The notes under the pieces were generated by a model that worked only from the letters and a program-made list of their open reading frames with translations, was not told the origin of the DNA and did no database searches. Made by a program: the position numbers and the translations under genes. From DASZGL01 sp035938875 (GTDB taxonomy: Bacteria > Chloroflexota > Dormibacteria > Aeolococcales > Aeolococcaceae), in assembly GCA_035938875.1 (NCBI GenBank), contig DASZGL010000074.1, positions 1-19,379 on the forward strand: 19,379 nt of DNA. Reading direction: 5' to 3'. This document shows, one piece after another, positions 1-5,665 of the stretch; within the stretch, counting starts at the first letter, position 1, and each line of letters starts with the position of its first letter.

Positions 1-507
1 GGGAAAGGTCGCCGCCAACGCGTCGCCATCGATGCTGACGTCGCGGCCGCCGCTGCGGACAGCCATGCGAACAGCCAGGTCAGGATGCCGCCGCTCGATG
101 TGGTCGCCCCATATGCCCGATATGGCGCCTTCGACCAGCCCGGCCTCACGCCCGGTGACCCGCGGATGCGCCGACAGTGGACTGGCGGCGGCGACGGCAC
201 CGGCAACCTGACCAGCGCCTCTGAGCACACGCCGCACCGCCGCGTAGGAAGCCGCGGCCACGGCGTCGTGGGTCACCTGGGCCGGCCGTGCTCCGGGGCC
301 GGCAGCGTCGAATGCCCGGCGAGCGATGCCGCGGTGCAGCTCTTCGATGCGGTCGGTGCCCGTGGCGACGGCTCCGCCCAGCGCAGCGCCGAGCAAACGA
401 AGCCGCCGCCGGCCGGTGTCGAGCAGATCGTCGCTGACAGGTTGGCTGGCAGGTGTCCGCCGCTCATCTGCGGGCGCGTTCACGGATGCGACATCATCCA
501 TCTCCAT
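1..507 (-). CDS. N-terminal part of alpha/beta hydrolase (esterase/lipase-like), truncated by window edge
   Basis: An open frame runs from ATG at 507 leftwards off the window without a stop, giving 169 residues. It begins MEMDDVASVNAPADERR and is rich in Ala, Arg and helix-forming residues. Segments such as ELHRGIARRAFDAAGPGARP, THDAVAAASYAAVRR and HPDLAVRMAVRSGGRDV resemble the helical N-terminal region that precedes the hydrolase core in a group of actinobacterial esterase/lipase-like alpha/beta hydrolases. The catalytic domain with its nucleophile elbow would lie beyond position 1 and cannot be checked. A second in-frame ATG is at 501. No good Shine-Dalgarno is seen. The gene diverges from the GGDEF gene across only 29 bp, so the two promoters must overlap. 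Coding potential is fairly certain; the family assignment comes from memory of the N-terminal pattern and is moderate. Confidence 0.5.
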   Translation of the reverse strand, partial: MEMDDVASVNAPADERRTPASQPVSDDLLDTGRRRLRLLGAALGGAVATGTDRIEELHRGIARRAFDAAGPGARPAQVTHDAVAAASYAAVRRVLRGAGQVAGAVAAASPLSAHPRVTGREAGLVEGAISGIWGDHIERRHPDLAVRMAVRSGGRDVSIDGDALAATFP

Positions 508-519
508 ACTTGGGGGAGC

Positions 520-531
520 GCCAATATTGGC
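520..531. promoter_or_regulatory. 12-bp perfect palindrome between divergent genes
   Basis: GCCAATATTGGC reads identically on both strands. It sits in the 29-bp gap between the start of the leftward hydrolase gene (507) and the rightward GGDEF gene (537). Its AT-rich core stands out in this GC-rich sequence. It could be a dimeric repressor operator or the shared core of two face-to-face promoters. No regulator is identified. Confidence 0.4.
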
Positions 532-536
532 ACGAC

Positions 537-1520
537 ATGAGCGCTGAGGTGCCCGATGAGACCGATCCACGACGAGCTCTAGGCCTCGCGCTGGGGACTC
601 GTGCCGACGACGTCGCCCAGGTCGCAGCGACTCGTGTCGAGACGCACCAATGGATCGGCAAGCCGGCGAGCGACGCCTACAAGCAGAGGCGCTTGGCCGC
701 CCACTGGGTGGGGACTCTCATGGTGGCCCGCTGGCTGGTCAGCGGGATACTGCCCGACGAGAACGAATCCGCCTGGCTCGCCTCCACCGGTCAGGCTGCC
801 GCAGCCGAACAGATGTCCATCGTCAACGTCGTGCGCGGCTACCTGATATGGCGCGACGTGACCTCGGAGATCCTCGTGGCGGAAGCCCACCGGCTGGGCA
901 GTCCCAACACCGTGCTCGCCGAGGCCCTGGGGATCGTCCGCGGCAGCACCGACGTCAACATGATGCACTCGGCAAAGCGGTTCGACGCGAACCTCAGGGA
1001 GATCAGCAGGCAGCTGGAGCGGGAGGGTGTGGCGCTGCGCCACGACGCTCTGCACGACGCATTGACCGCACTGCCCAATCGCACGCTGCTCTACGACCGT
1101 CTCGAGGTCGCCGTGCGCGGTGCCGAACGCGACGATGAGTGTGTTGCCGTCCTCATGGTCGACCTCGACGGATTCAAAGCGGTCAACGACACCTACGGTC
1201 ACCGCTTCGGTGACCTGGTCCTCCACGAGGCGGCCATACGCCTGTCGAGCGCGCTGCGCGAGTCTGACACCATCGCGCGCTTCGGTGGCGATGAATTCGT
1301 TGTCGTCCTCCCTGGGGCTGGGGAGGATGACGCCAGAGGCACCTGGGCACGGATGCTGGCCAGCCTGGCGGCGCCGCTCATCATCGGGGGCGTGGAACTG
1401 CGCCTCGGTGCGAGCATCGGCGTGGCGATGTACCCGCTGCACGCCAAGGACGTCGAGGGCTTGCTGGCCGCGGCCGACCGCGCCATGTACGCGGAAAAGC
1501 ATGCGCGCGAGGGTCAGTGA
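537..1520 (+). CDS. GGDEF-domain diguanylate cyclase with N-terminal helical sensor-like domain
   Basis: The predicted protein has 327 residues. The C-terminal half (about 165-325) is a GGDEF domain that would condense two GTP into cyclic di-GMP: DALTALPNR (173-181) and DLDGFKAVND (209-218) are typical early motifs, and the active-site GGDEF (250-254) is intact. RESD at 241-244, five residues before GGDEF, fits the RxxD inhibitory I-site, so product feedback is likely. The first 165 residues are predicted helical and contain Trp-rich stretches (HWVGTLMVARWLVSGILP; VVRGYLIWRDVTSEIL). They show no transmembrane segment and no PAS or GAF pattern I recognise, so I infer a cytosolic sensory module. 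The start at ATG 537 leaves the short divergent gap free; an in-frame ATG at 453 would run back through the hydrolase gene. GGGGGAG at 512-518 is rather far upstream to serve as a ribosome site. Confidence 0.9.
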   Translation: MSAEVPDETDPRRALGLALGTRADDVAQVAATRVETHQWIGKPASDAYKQRRLAAHWVGTLMVARWLVSGILPDENESAWLASTGQAAAAEQMSIVNVVRGYLIWRDVTSEILVAEAHRLGSPNTVLAEALGIVRGSTDVNMMHSAKRFDANLREISRQLEREGVALRHDALHDALTALPNRTLLYDRLEVAVRGAERDDECVAVLMVDLDGFKAVNDTYGHRFGDLVLHEAAIRLSSALRESDTIARFGGDEFVVVLPGAGEDDARGTWARMLASLAAPLIIGGVELRLGASIGVAMYPLHAKDVEGLLAAADRAMYAEKHAREGQ

Positions 1521-1548
1521 CCCTCAAGCCCACGTCGTCATCGTCAGT

Positions 1549-2373
1549 TCAAGCGCGGCCGTAACGAAGAAAGAGATATGACCCGTTCTGACGCACGCTG
1601 CGCAGCTCGAGCCAGGGCGCCGTCTGCGGCGTGAAGGCCACCGCGTCGACGAGCCCCTTGCGCTCTTCCATTGCCGTGCGTCCGAAGAGCACCGGCGAGA
1701 GCGTCAGGAAGAGCTCATCGAGAAGATCAGCGCGGAGCAGCTTGCCGAGCAACGTCGGGCCGCCCTCAGTGAGGATGACGCGATGACCGTCAGCGTGCAA
1801 CGTGTCGACGATGCGCGCCATCGACAACTCACCGACGTCACCCAGTGAGCGCACCGTCACCCCATCGGGGAGCCGGTTGTCGAGTTCAGCAGCGCCCGCG
1901 TCACCGGTGAGCACGAGAGTCCCCGCACGCAGGCCGCGATGCCTGACATCAAAGACGCCGCTCGCGGTCACCACAACCAGCGGTGGGCTGCCCGAACGGC
2001 CGAGACGCCGACGGAGTTCGGCGAACTCCCGGGCGGCGGAAGGGTAGACAGCGTCGGGCGTCCACTCGTGACCGGGGCTGCCGCGCAGTGTGCCGGCGCC
2101 GATGACAACCGCGTCCGCACAGGCGCGGAGCAACCCCATCAGAAACCGGTCAGCGGCTGCGCGACCGCTGATCACGCTCCCCGACGACGGGCGCGCGTCC
2201 GCCAGCGCGACGACACCGTCGATAGTGGCGACGAAGTTGGCGTAGAGGCACGGCGTGTCGAACCCGAGCGTCCCTGCGTAGATCTCGGCCAGCGCCGACG
2301 GCAGGTCGAACGCCCGTAGACCACGGACCTCACTGAGAAGGTCGAACGGTGCGAGGTCCTCCGTGCCCGTCGT
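1549..2373 (-). CDS. RibD C-terminal-domain reductase (pyrimidine/dihydrofolate reductase-like)
   Basis: This is a stand-alone RibD_C domain without the deaminase half. Family signatures are YANFVATIDGVVAL near the N-terminus, SGRAAADRFLMGLLRACAD followed by VIGAGTLR, and ILTEGGPTLLGKLLRADLLDE with SPVLFGR near the C-terminus. Such proteins are NADPH-dependent reductases of pyrimidine or pterin-like substrates; Mycobacterium tuberculosis Rv2671 is a studied relative. The exact substrate cannot be read here. The start is a problem: after the upstream tRNA-Phe the frame contains no ATG, GTG or TTG before the conserved domain. The only ordinary start, GTG at 2463, lies inside the tRNA T-arm. A strong AGGAGGAGG at 2378-2386 is followed after four bases by ACG codons at 2373 and 2370, so I place the start provisionally at 2373 (274 residues). 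A sequence error or frameshift is an alternative. The domain call is firm; the start is not. Confidence 0.85.
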   Translation of the reverse strand, partial: TTGTEDLAPFDLLSEVRGLRAFDLPSALAEIYAGTLGFDTPCLYANFVATIDGVVALADARPSSGSVISGRAAADRFLMGLLRACADAVVIGAGTLRGSPGHEWTPDAVYPSAAREFAELRRRLGRSGSPPLVVVTASGVFDVRHRGLRAGTLVLTGDAGAAELDNRLPDGVTVRSLGDVGELSMARIVDTLHADGHRVILTEGGPTLLGKLLRADLLDELFLTLSPVLFGRTAMEERKGLVDAVAFTPQTAPWLELRSVRQNGSYLFLRYGRA

Positions 2374-2377
2374 TCGG

Positions 2378-2386
2378 CCTCCTCCT
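2378..2386 (-). promoter_or_regulatory. Strong Shine-Dalgarno without a standard start codon
   Basis: The minus strand reads AGGAGGAGG here, an excellent anti-16S match. It lies between tRNA-Phe and the RibD_C reductase. The in-frame codons just downstream are ACG ACG rather than ATG or GTG. A second purine-rich GGAGGA follows at about 2358-2363 and is also not followed by an NTG start in frame. Confidence 0.45.
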
Positions 2387-2433
2387 GACGCGCTGCTCGC
2401 TCCTGTGGAGAGCCGGGCGCGATCGAGATGGCG

Positions 2434-2506
2434 TGCCGAGGGACAGGATCGAACTGTCGACACCAGGTTTTTCAGACCTGTGCTCTACCAACTGAGCTAC
2501 CTCGGC
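2434..2506 (-). tRNA. tRNA-Phe (anticodon GAA)
   Basis: On the minus strand a full 73-nt cloverleaf can be folded: acceptor GCCGAGG/CCTCGGC with discriminator A, D-arm GCTC...GAGC, anticodon arm CAGGT-CTGAAAA-ACCTG with anticodon GAA, variable GTGTC, and T-arm GACAG-TTCGATC-CTGTC. All stems pair. CCA is not encoded. The RibD_C reductase lies downstream on the same strand, so it may be read from the tRNA promoter or from one in between. Confidence 0.97.
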
Positions 2507-2614
2507 CCGCTCGCCGCTGACCCCGTCAGCCGCGGGTCGCCACGATAGCGCACCACCCCGCCATCAACGGGTTGACGGGATCGACGCGAGACGGGCGAAT
2601 GCACCGAGGGACCG

Positions 2615-2620
2615 TAGAAT
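2615..2620 (+). promoter_or_regulatory. Probable -10 element of a leaderless promoter
   Basis: TAGAAT (five of six matches to TATAAT) ends six bases before the ATG at 2627. That spacing would start the mRNA at or next to the start codon. No clear -35 hexamer is found at 16-18 bp. The ATG itself lies in the 10-bp palindrome ATGACGTCAT (2619-2628). Confidence 0.4.
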
Positions 2621-2626
2621 GACGTC

Positions 2627-3250
2627 ATGGGGCGAGTTCTTCATCTACGCGTGCATGGCCTCGACCCAGCGGACCGCAAGCAGCTCCGGAGCCGCCTCGC
2701 CGAACTGACCGCGCTGCGCGACTGGCGCGGTGACGTCCCCTGGCTCGCCGACGCTCGCTCCAGTGGCCTCTTCGAGATGGAGTACTTCCGTCACGCCGTC
2801 GACGCGGCTCGCCGGGAGTTCCCCGACCTTCCCGCCCTCTCCGCAGCCGGCTTCGTGCGTCTGCGCGGCGACGAGACCGACGCGCTGGCTGTGCTCTTCG
2901 TCGCCCGGGAGCTCTCCGAGGAGTTCGGCGTCGCGGTCACCGTCCGCGATCCCGACAACCCCATCGCCAAGCTGCGCGAGGTCGACCTGCACGCCGGGCG
3001 ATTGCCTGACGGAGCCCCTCTCGAGGCGATCCTCGTCGCCCGCCCCATCTACAAGCGGCTCCCCGGAGCGGTCATCGAGATGTACCCACCTCGGGCGCTC
3101 GGCTCGGCATTCGGCACCGTCGACGGACGCGACCAGGAGCGCCGCACCTGGAGCTTCCTGGTCCACGGCATGCGCGCCTCGGCCCCCGATTTCCTGGCCG
3201 CCGAGGCCGAGGCGATGCGCATCTACCGCGGGTTGCGGTTCCTCACCTAG
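2627..3250 (+). CDS. Conserved-looking protein of unknown function
   Basis: I do not recognise this 207-residue protein. It appears soluble: no signal peptide and no membrane segment. Charged and hydrophobic residues alternate as in a folded alpha/beta protein, with strands such as RVLHLRVHGL (3-12) and APLEAILVARPIYKRL in the middle. EFGVAVTVRDPDNPIAKL and YPPRALGSAFGTVDGR are candidate conserved segments, and the C-terminal part is helical (SAPDFLAAEAEAMRIYRGL). Third-position GC is strong and the frame has a plausible leaderless promoter, so it is very likely a real gene. Its stop is seven bases before the GTG start of dtd, so the two are probably cotranscribed. That suggests, but does not show, a link to translation quality control. 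Confidence 0.75.
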   Translation: MGRVLHLRVHGLDPADRKQLRSRLAELTALRDWRGDVPWLADARSSGLFEMEYFRHAVDAARREFPDLPALSAAGFVRLRGDETDALAVLFVARELSEEFGVAVTVRDPDNPIAKLREVDLHAGRLPDGAPLEAILVARPIYKRLPGAVIEMYPPRALGSAFGTVDGRDQERRTWSFLVHGMRASAPDFLAAEAEAMRIYRGLRFLT

Positions 3251-3257
3251 ATCCCGC

Positions 3258-3731
3258 GTGCGCGCTGTCGTCCAGCGGGTCAGCCACGCCGCGGTGGCCG
3301 TCGACGGCGAGGTCTGTGGCGAGATCGGCCGCGGGCTGTGCGTCCTCGTCGGCGCCGGGCCTGGCGATCACGCCGAGCAGGCGCGACACCTCGCCGGCCG
3401 GGTGGCGACCTTGCGCGTGTTTGCCGATGCCGCTGGGCGGATGAACCTGGACCTCGCCCAGCTGGATCCTCCCGGGTCCGTGCTCGTCCTCAGCCAGTTC
3501 ACCCTCTACGCCGACACCTCACGTGGTCACCGCCCCTCGTTCATCGGCGCAGGCAGGCCCGAACAGGCCGAGCGGCTCTGCGCAGAGTTCTGCGACGAGC
3601 TCCGCCGCCTCGGCCTGGAGGTCGCCGAAGGCCGTTTTGCCGCCCACATGCAGGTCAGCATCGACAACGACGGCCCGGTGACGCTGGTCCTCACCAGCGG
3701 CGAGCCGCCCTGGCCGGCCGACGCCGGCTGA
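3258..3731 (+). CDS. dtd: D-aminoacyl-tRNA deacylase
   Basis: Dtd hydrolyses D-amino acids (and Gly from mischarged tRNA-Ala) from tRNA in the cytosol, protecting translation from mischarging. The 157-residue product is slightly longer than the usual 145-150. It begins MRAVVQRVSHAAVAVDGE (GTG read as Met), the standard N-terminus of the family. SQFTLYAD (79-86), RGHRPSF (89-95) and MQVSIDNDGPVTLVL (131-145), which carries the Gly-cisPro pair at 139-140, are the conserved active-site segments and are intact. GTG 3258 is chosen because the family N-terminus starts exactly there, seven bases after the preceding stop. No clear ribosome site is visible, consistent with coupling to the upstream gene. 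The gene converges on the NrtR-like gene with only ten bases between stops. Confidence 0.95.
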   Translation: MRAVVQRVSHAAVAVDGEVCGEIGRGLCVLVGAGPGDHAEQARHLAGRVATLRVFADAAGRMNLDLAQLDPPGSVLVLSQFTLYADTSRGHRPSFIGAGRPEQAERLCAEFCDELRRLGLEVAEGRFAAHMQVSIDNDGPVTLVLTSGEPPWPADAG

Positions 3732-3741
3732 ACTGTCGCGG

Positions 3742-4470
3742 CTAGGCGCTGCGCCGCGCCCTCAGGCCCGCGAGCTGTTCCTCTTCACCACCGCTGCCCG
3801 AGTAGCGCAGGAGCTCGGGGGGGCGTCCCCCAGTCCCAGCCGGCGAGCGGAAGCGCGGCACGCGCTGGCGCAGGGAAGCGACCTCGCGCTCGGGCACCGG
3901 CCGAAGCACACCGCTGTCGCGAAGCTCCTGAACGCGGCGGCGGAAAGTTCGCTCGCTGCCCTTGGGACCGCCGTGCAGGGCGATGTGCAGGCGCAGCAGG
4001 TCGTCGCCGGTGAACACGTCACCCAGCAGTGCGGCGGCGCCGGCGACGTGCTTGGTGTCGGCGCGCAGGCGGTCCAGAGCCGCCTTCAGCGCCGCCTGGC
4101 TGTTCGCGTCGAGGCGCAGCCCGCGGCCGGCCGACACCCACTTGCCCGGTCCGTTGCTCTCGCCGAAGGGCGAGGTGGCCAGGTACCACGCCGCGAGGGT
4201 GCGAGCGCCACGTCCCGGTTCGTCGCCGAGCCCGACCAGCAGGAGGCCCGACCTGCCGCGGCCACGGCGGCCCTCGATGTCGGCGCCGGCCGCCGTCGCC
4301 GCCCTCGCGGCAGCCTCGACGCATCTCTCGCGTCCCTCGACGTCGGCGCTGGGCACCGACCCGCGGACGGTGAGGACCTGGAGAGCGCGGCTTGGCGCGG
4401 TGTCCGGGTCGGGATCGAAGCCGAAGATCACTGCCCGCACCGAGAGCGAGGCCTGGGCTGCCTTTGCCAT
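3742..4470 (-). CDS. NrtR-like protein: degenerate Nudix domain plus winged helix
   Basis: The 242-residue product has a Nudix-like N-terminal half (about 8-125) and a winged-helix-like C-terminal half (about 142-190). VRAVIFGFDPDPDTAP, LQVLTVRGSVP and LLLVGLGDEPGRGARTLAAWYLA match the strand pattern and the GDPGRDPRG-type loop of NrtR-family Nudix proteins. FTGDDLLRLHIALHGG followed by ERTFRRRVQEL matches their DNA-binding domain. The Nudix box position reads EAAARAATAAGADI (52-65): the glutamates that bind metal in REUXEEXGU are Ala or Thr, so ADP-ribose hydrolysis is unlikely. NrtR repressors bind ADP-ribose and control NAD genes; ligand sensing without catalysis fits. No NAD gene is nearby. 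The C-terminal tail (Pro/Gly/Glu-rich) is unlike the family. Start ATG 4470 follows GGAGGAGACAGGAC; the frame stays open upstream to 4767 but is not protein-like there. Confidence 0.65.
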   Translation of the reverse strand: MAKAAQASLSVRAVIFGFDPDPDTAPSRALQVLTVRGSVPSADVEGRERCVEAAARAATAAGADIEGRRGRGRSGLLLVGLGDEPGRGARTLAAWYLATSPFGESNGPGKWVSAGRGLRLDANSQAALKAALDRLRADTKHVAGAAALLGDVFTGDDLLRLHIALHGGPKGSERTFRRRVQELRDSGVLRPVPEREVASLRQRVPRFRSPAGTGGRPPELLRYSGSGGEEEQLAGLRARRSA

Positions 4471-4879
4471 GTCCTGTCTCCTCCAATCGACCCGGACTCG
4501 CTGGCGGGCCCCACGGGCGGCTCCCGGGGCACCCGACACCGACCCGACCGGGGCGAACCCCATGGGGACCGTCGTTTCGGGCGATGATGGCATGAACTGG
4601 GGTGGCTCTGCACAGCCGAAGGCAGAGCGCACCAGACCGTGACACCGGGCCAGGCGGCGGCGGCGAACGGGTGTCCGAACGAGCAGCCGTTCGCCCTGCC
4701 GAGATAGAGACTGCGATGGCCGAATCTGGCTCCCCGGGTATCGGCCAGGCTTGGCCATGATTGCCACAGCCGCGGCGAGCGCGGCACCGTGAGCCGCCGC
4801 AGCGCCTGGGACGCCGCCAAGACGGCCGCCGGGCCGGGTGCCCTACTCTGGCGGCACCAGGCCACGGGAGGCTACCGCG
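4471..4879. other. 409-bp divergent intergenic region with inverted repeats
   Basis: No convincing gene is seen between the NrtR-like and TIGR03086 starts; open frames here have no recognisable protein pattern. The region holds the ribosome site of each flanking gene (GGAGGAGACAGG on the minus strand near 4478-4490; GGGAGG at 4866-4871 on the plus strand) and two perfect inverted repeats: GGCGAACGG/CCGTTCGCC (4662-4695) and TGGCCGA/TCGGCCA (4717-4747). TACTCT near 4850 could be a plus-strand -10, but no -35 supports it. Confidence 0.4.
4662..4695. repeat. 9-bp inverted repeat with nested CGAACG repeat
   Basis: GGCGAACGG (4662-4670) and CCGTTCGCC (4687-4695) are perfect reverse complements separated by 16 bases. 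Inside, CGAACG (4676-4681) pairs with CGTTCG (4688-4693), so CGAAC occurs three times within 34 bp. It lies about 190 bp upstream of the NrtR-like gene and the same distance upstream of the TIGR03086 gene. It could be an operator or an RNA hairpin. Confidence 0.4.
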
Positions 4880-5479
4880 ATGGACATCGGGCTGTACGAG
4901 GCGACGCTCCGTCGGACGGGCGAGCTCACCAGGGGACTGACCGCGGGCGACCTGCGCCGCCCGACGCCGTGCGTCGAGTGGGACGTCGAGCACCTCGTCG
5001 CCCACCTGGTCGGCGCCAATCTCGTCTTCGGCGGGGTCGCCCGGCGAACGCCGGCCGCCGGCGCGCAGGACATCATGCAGGCCGATGTCGGCGTCCTCGG
5101 TGAAGATCCCGTGGCCGCCTACGCCGCCTCTGCGGACCTGGCCGTTGATGCGTGGCGCGCCTACGGACCGCTGGAGGGCACCGTCCCCATGCCCTTCGGG
5201 CCCTCCCCTGCCGAGGCGGCGATCACCACCCACCTCGCCGACAACCTCATCCACCAGTGGGACCTGGCCGCGGCGCTGGGGCTCGAGCGGAGCCTCGATC
5301 CCGCCGCCACCGCGATCGCGGTCGCCTTCACCACCCGGATCGCCGACCAGATGCGGGGTCCGGGCAAGCCATTCGGGTACGTCGTGGCTGTACCCGACGA
5401 CGCGCCTCTCCATGAGCGCTGGGCCGGCCACATGGGCCGCGATCCCTCCCGCTGGCCGCAATCGACGGTCCGGGGCTGA
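4880..5479 (+). CDS. TIGR03086-family metal-binding protein (DinB/mycothiol-dependent isomerase fold)
   Basis: The 199-residue product has the four-helix DinB-like fold of the mycothiol-dependent maleylpyruvate isomerase superfamily. The N-terminal motif TPCVEWDVEHLVAHLVGAN (29-47) supplies His38 and His42. The second motif, THLADNLIHQWDLAAALG (117-134), supplies His118, His125 and Asp128. Together these are the expected divalent-metal site and the HxWDLA signature. Family members are thought to use low-molecular-weight thiols or to be metal-dependent transferases; the substrate is unknown here. Start ATG 4880 follows GGGAGG with eight bases of spacing, a good ribosome site. The stop is seven bases before the antisense tRNA-Val gene. 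The protein is cytosolic and lacks the C-terminal extension found in some relatives. Confidence 0.85.
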   Translation: MDIGLYEATLRRTGELTRGLTAGDLRRPTPCVEWDVEHLVAHLVGANLVFGGVARRTPAAGAQDIMQADVGVLGEDPVAAYAASADLAVDAWRAYGPLEGTVPMPFGPSPAEAAITTHLADNLIHQWDLAAALGLERSLDPAATAIAVAFTTRIADQMRGPGKPFGYVVAVPDDAPLHERWAGHMGRDPSRWPQSTVRG

Positions 5480-5485
5480 CGACCC

Positions 5486-5560
5486 TGGGCGGAGCAGGGA
5501 TCGAACCCGCGACCTCCTCGGTGTAAGCGAGGCGCTCTGAACCGGCTGAGCTATCCGCCC
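5486..5560 (-). tRNA. tRNA-Val (anticodon UAC)
   Basis: The minus strand folds into a 75-nt cloverleaf: acceptor GGGCGGA/TCCGCCC with discriminator A, D-arm GCTC...GAGC with a 10-nt loop, anticodon arm CCTCG-CTTACAC-CGAGG giving anticodon TAC, variable AGGTC, and T-arm GCGGG-TTCGATC-CCTGC with one G-U pair. CCA is not encoded. The promoter must lie in the 105 bp shared with the divergent cyclodeaminase-family gene. No partial tRNA copy or integrase is seen nearby. Confidence 0.96.
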
Positions 5561-5665
5561 GGTCAGCGAGTGTCGCAGATGCCGCTCGCCGCCGGAATCC
5601 GCGTCGCCGCCTTGCGGCGGCGGTCCGAGAAGCGAGGGAGTGCCTCGCCCCGCACAATCGCCGGC

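Noticed and set aside
453..536. Upstream start for the diguanylate cyclase
   Set aside because: The 28 added residues overlap the divergent hydrolase gene and show no domain; ATG 537 preferred.
2363..2548. 61-residue plus-strand frame with GQDRTVDTRFFRPVLYQLSYLG
   Set aside because: The core is the antisense translation of tRNA-Phe, a common false protein.
5085..5540. Plus-strand frame ending RDRTRDLLGVSEAL
   Set aside because: Antisense of tRNA-Val joined to an off-frame reading of the TIGR03086 gene.
5570..5665. Longer start for the cyclodeaminase-family gene
   Set aside because: It would overlap the tRNA-Val promoter area, and the added residues are basic and not family-like.
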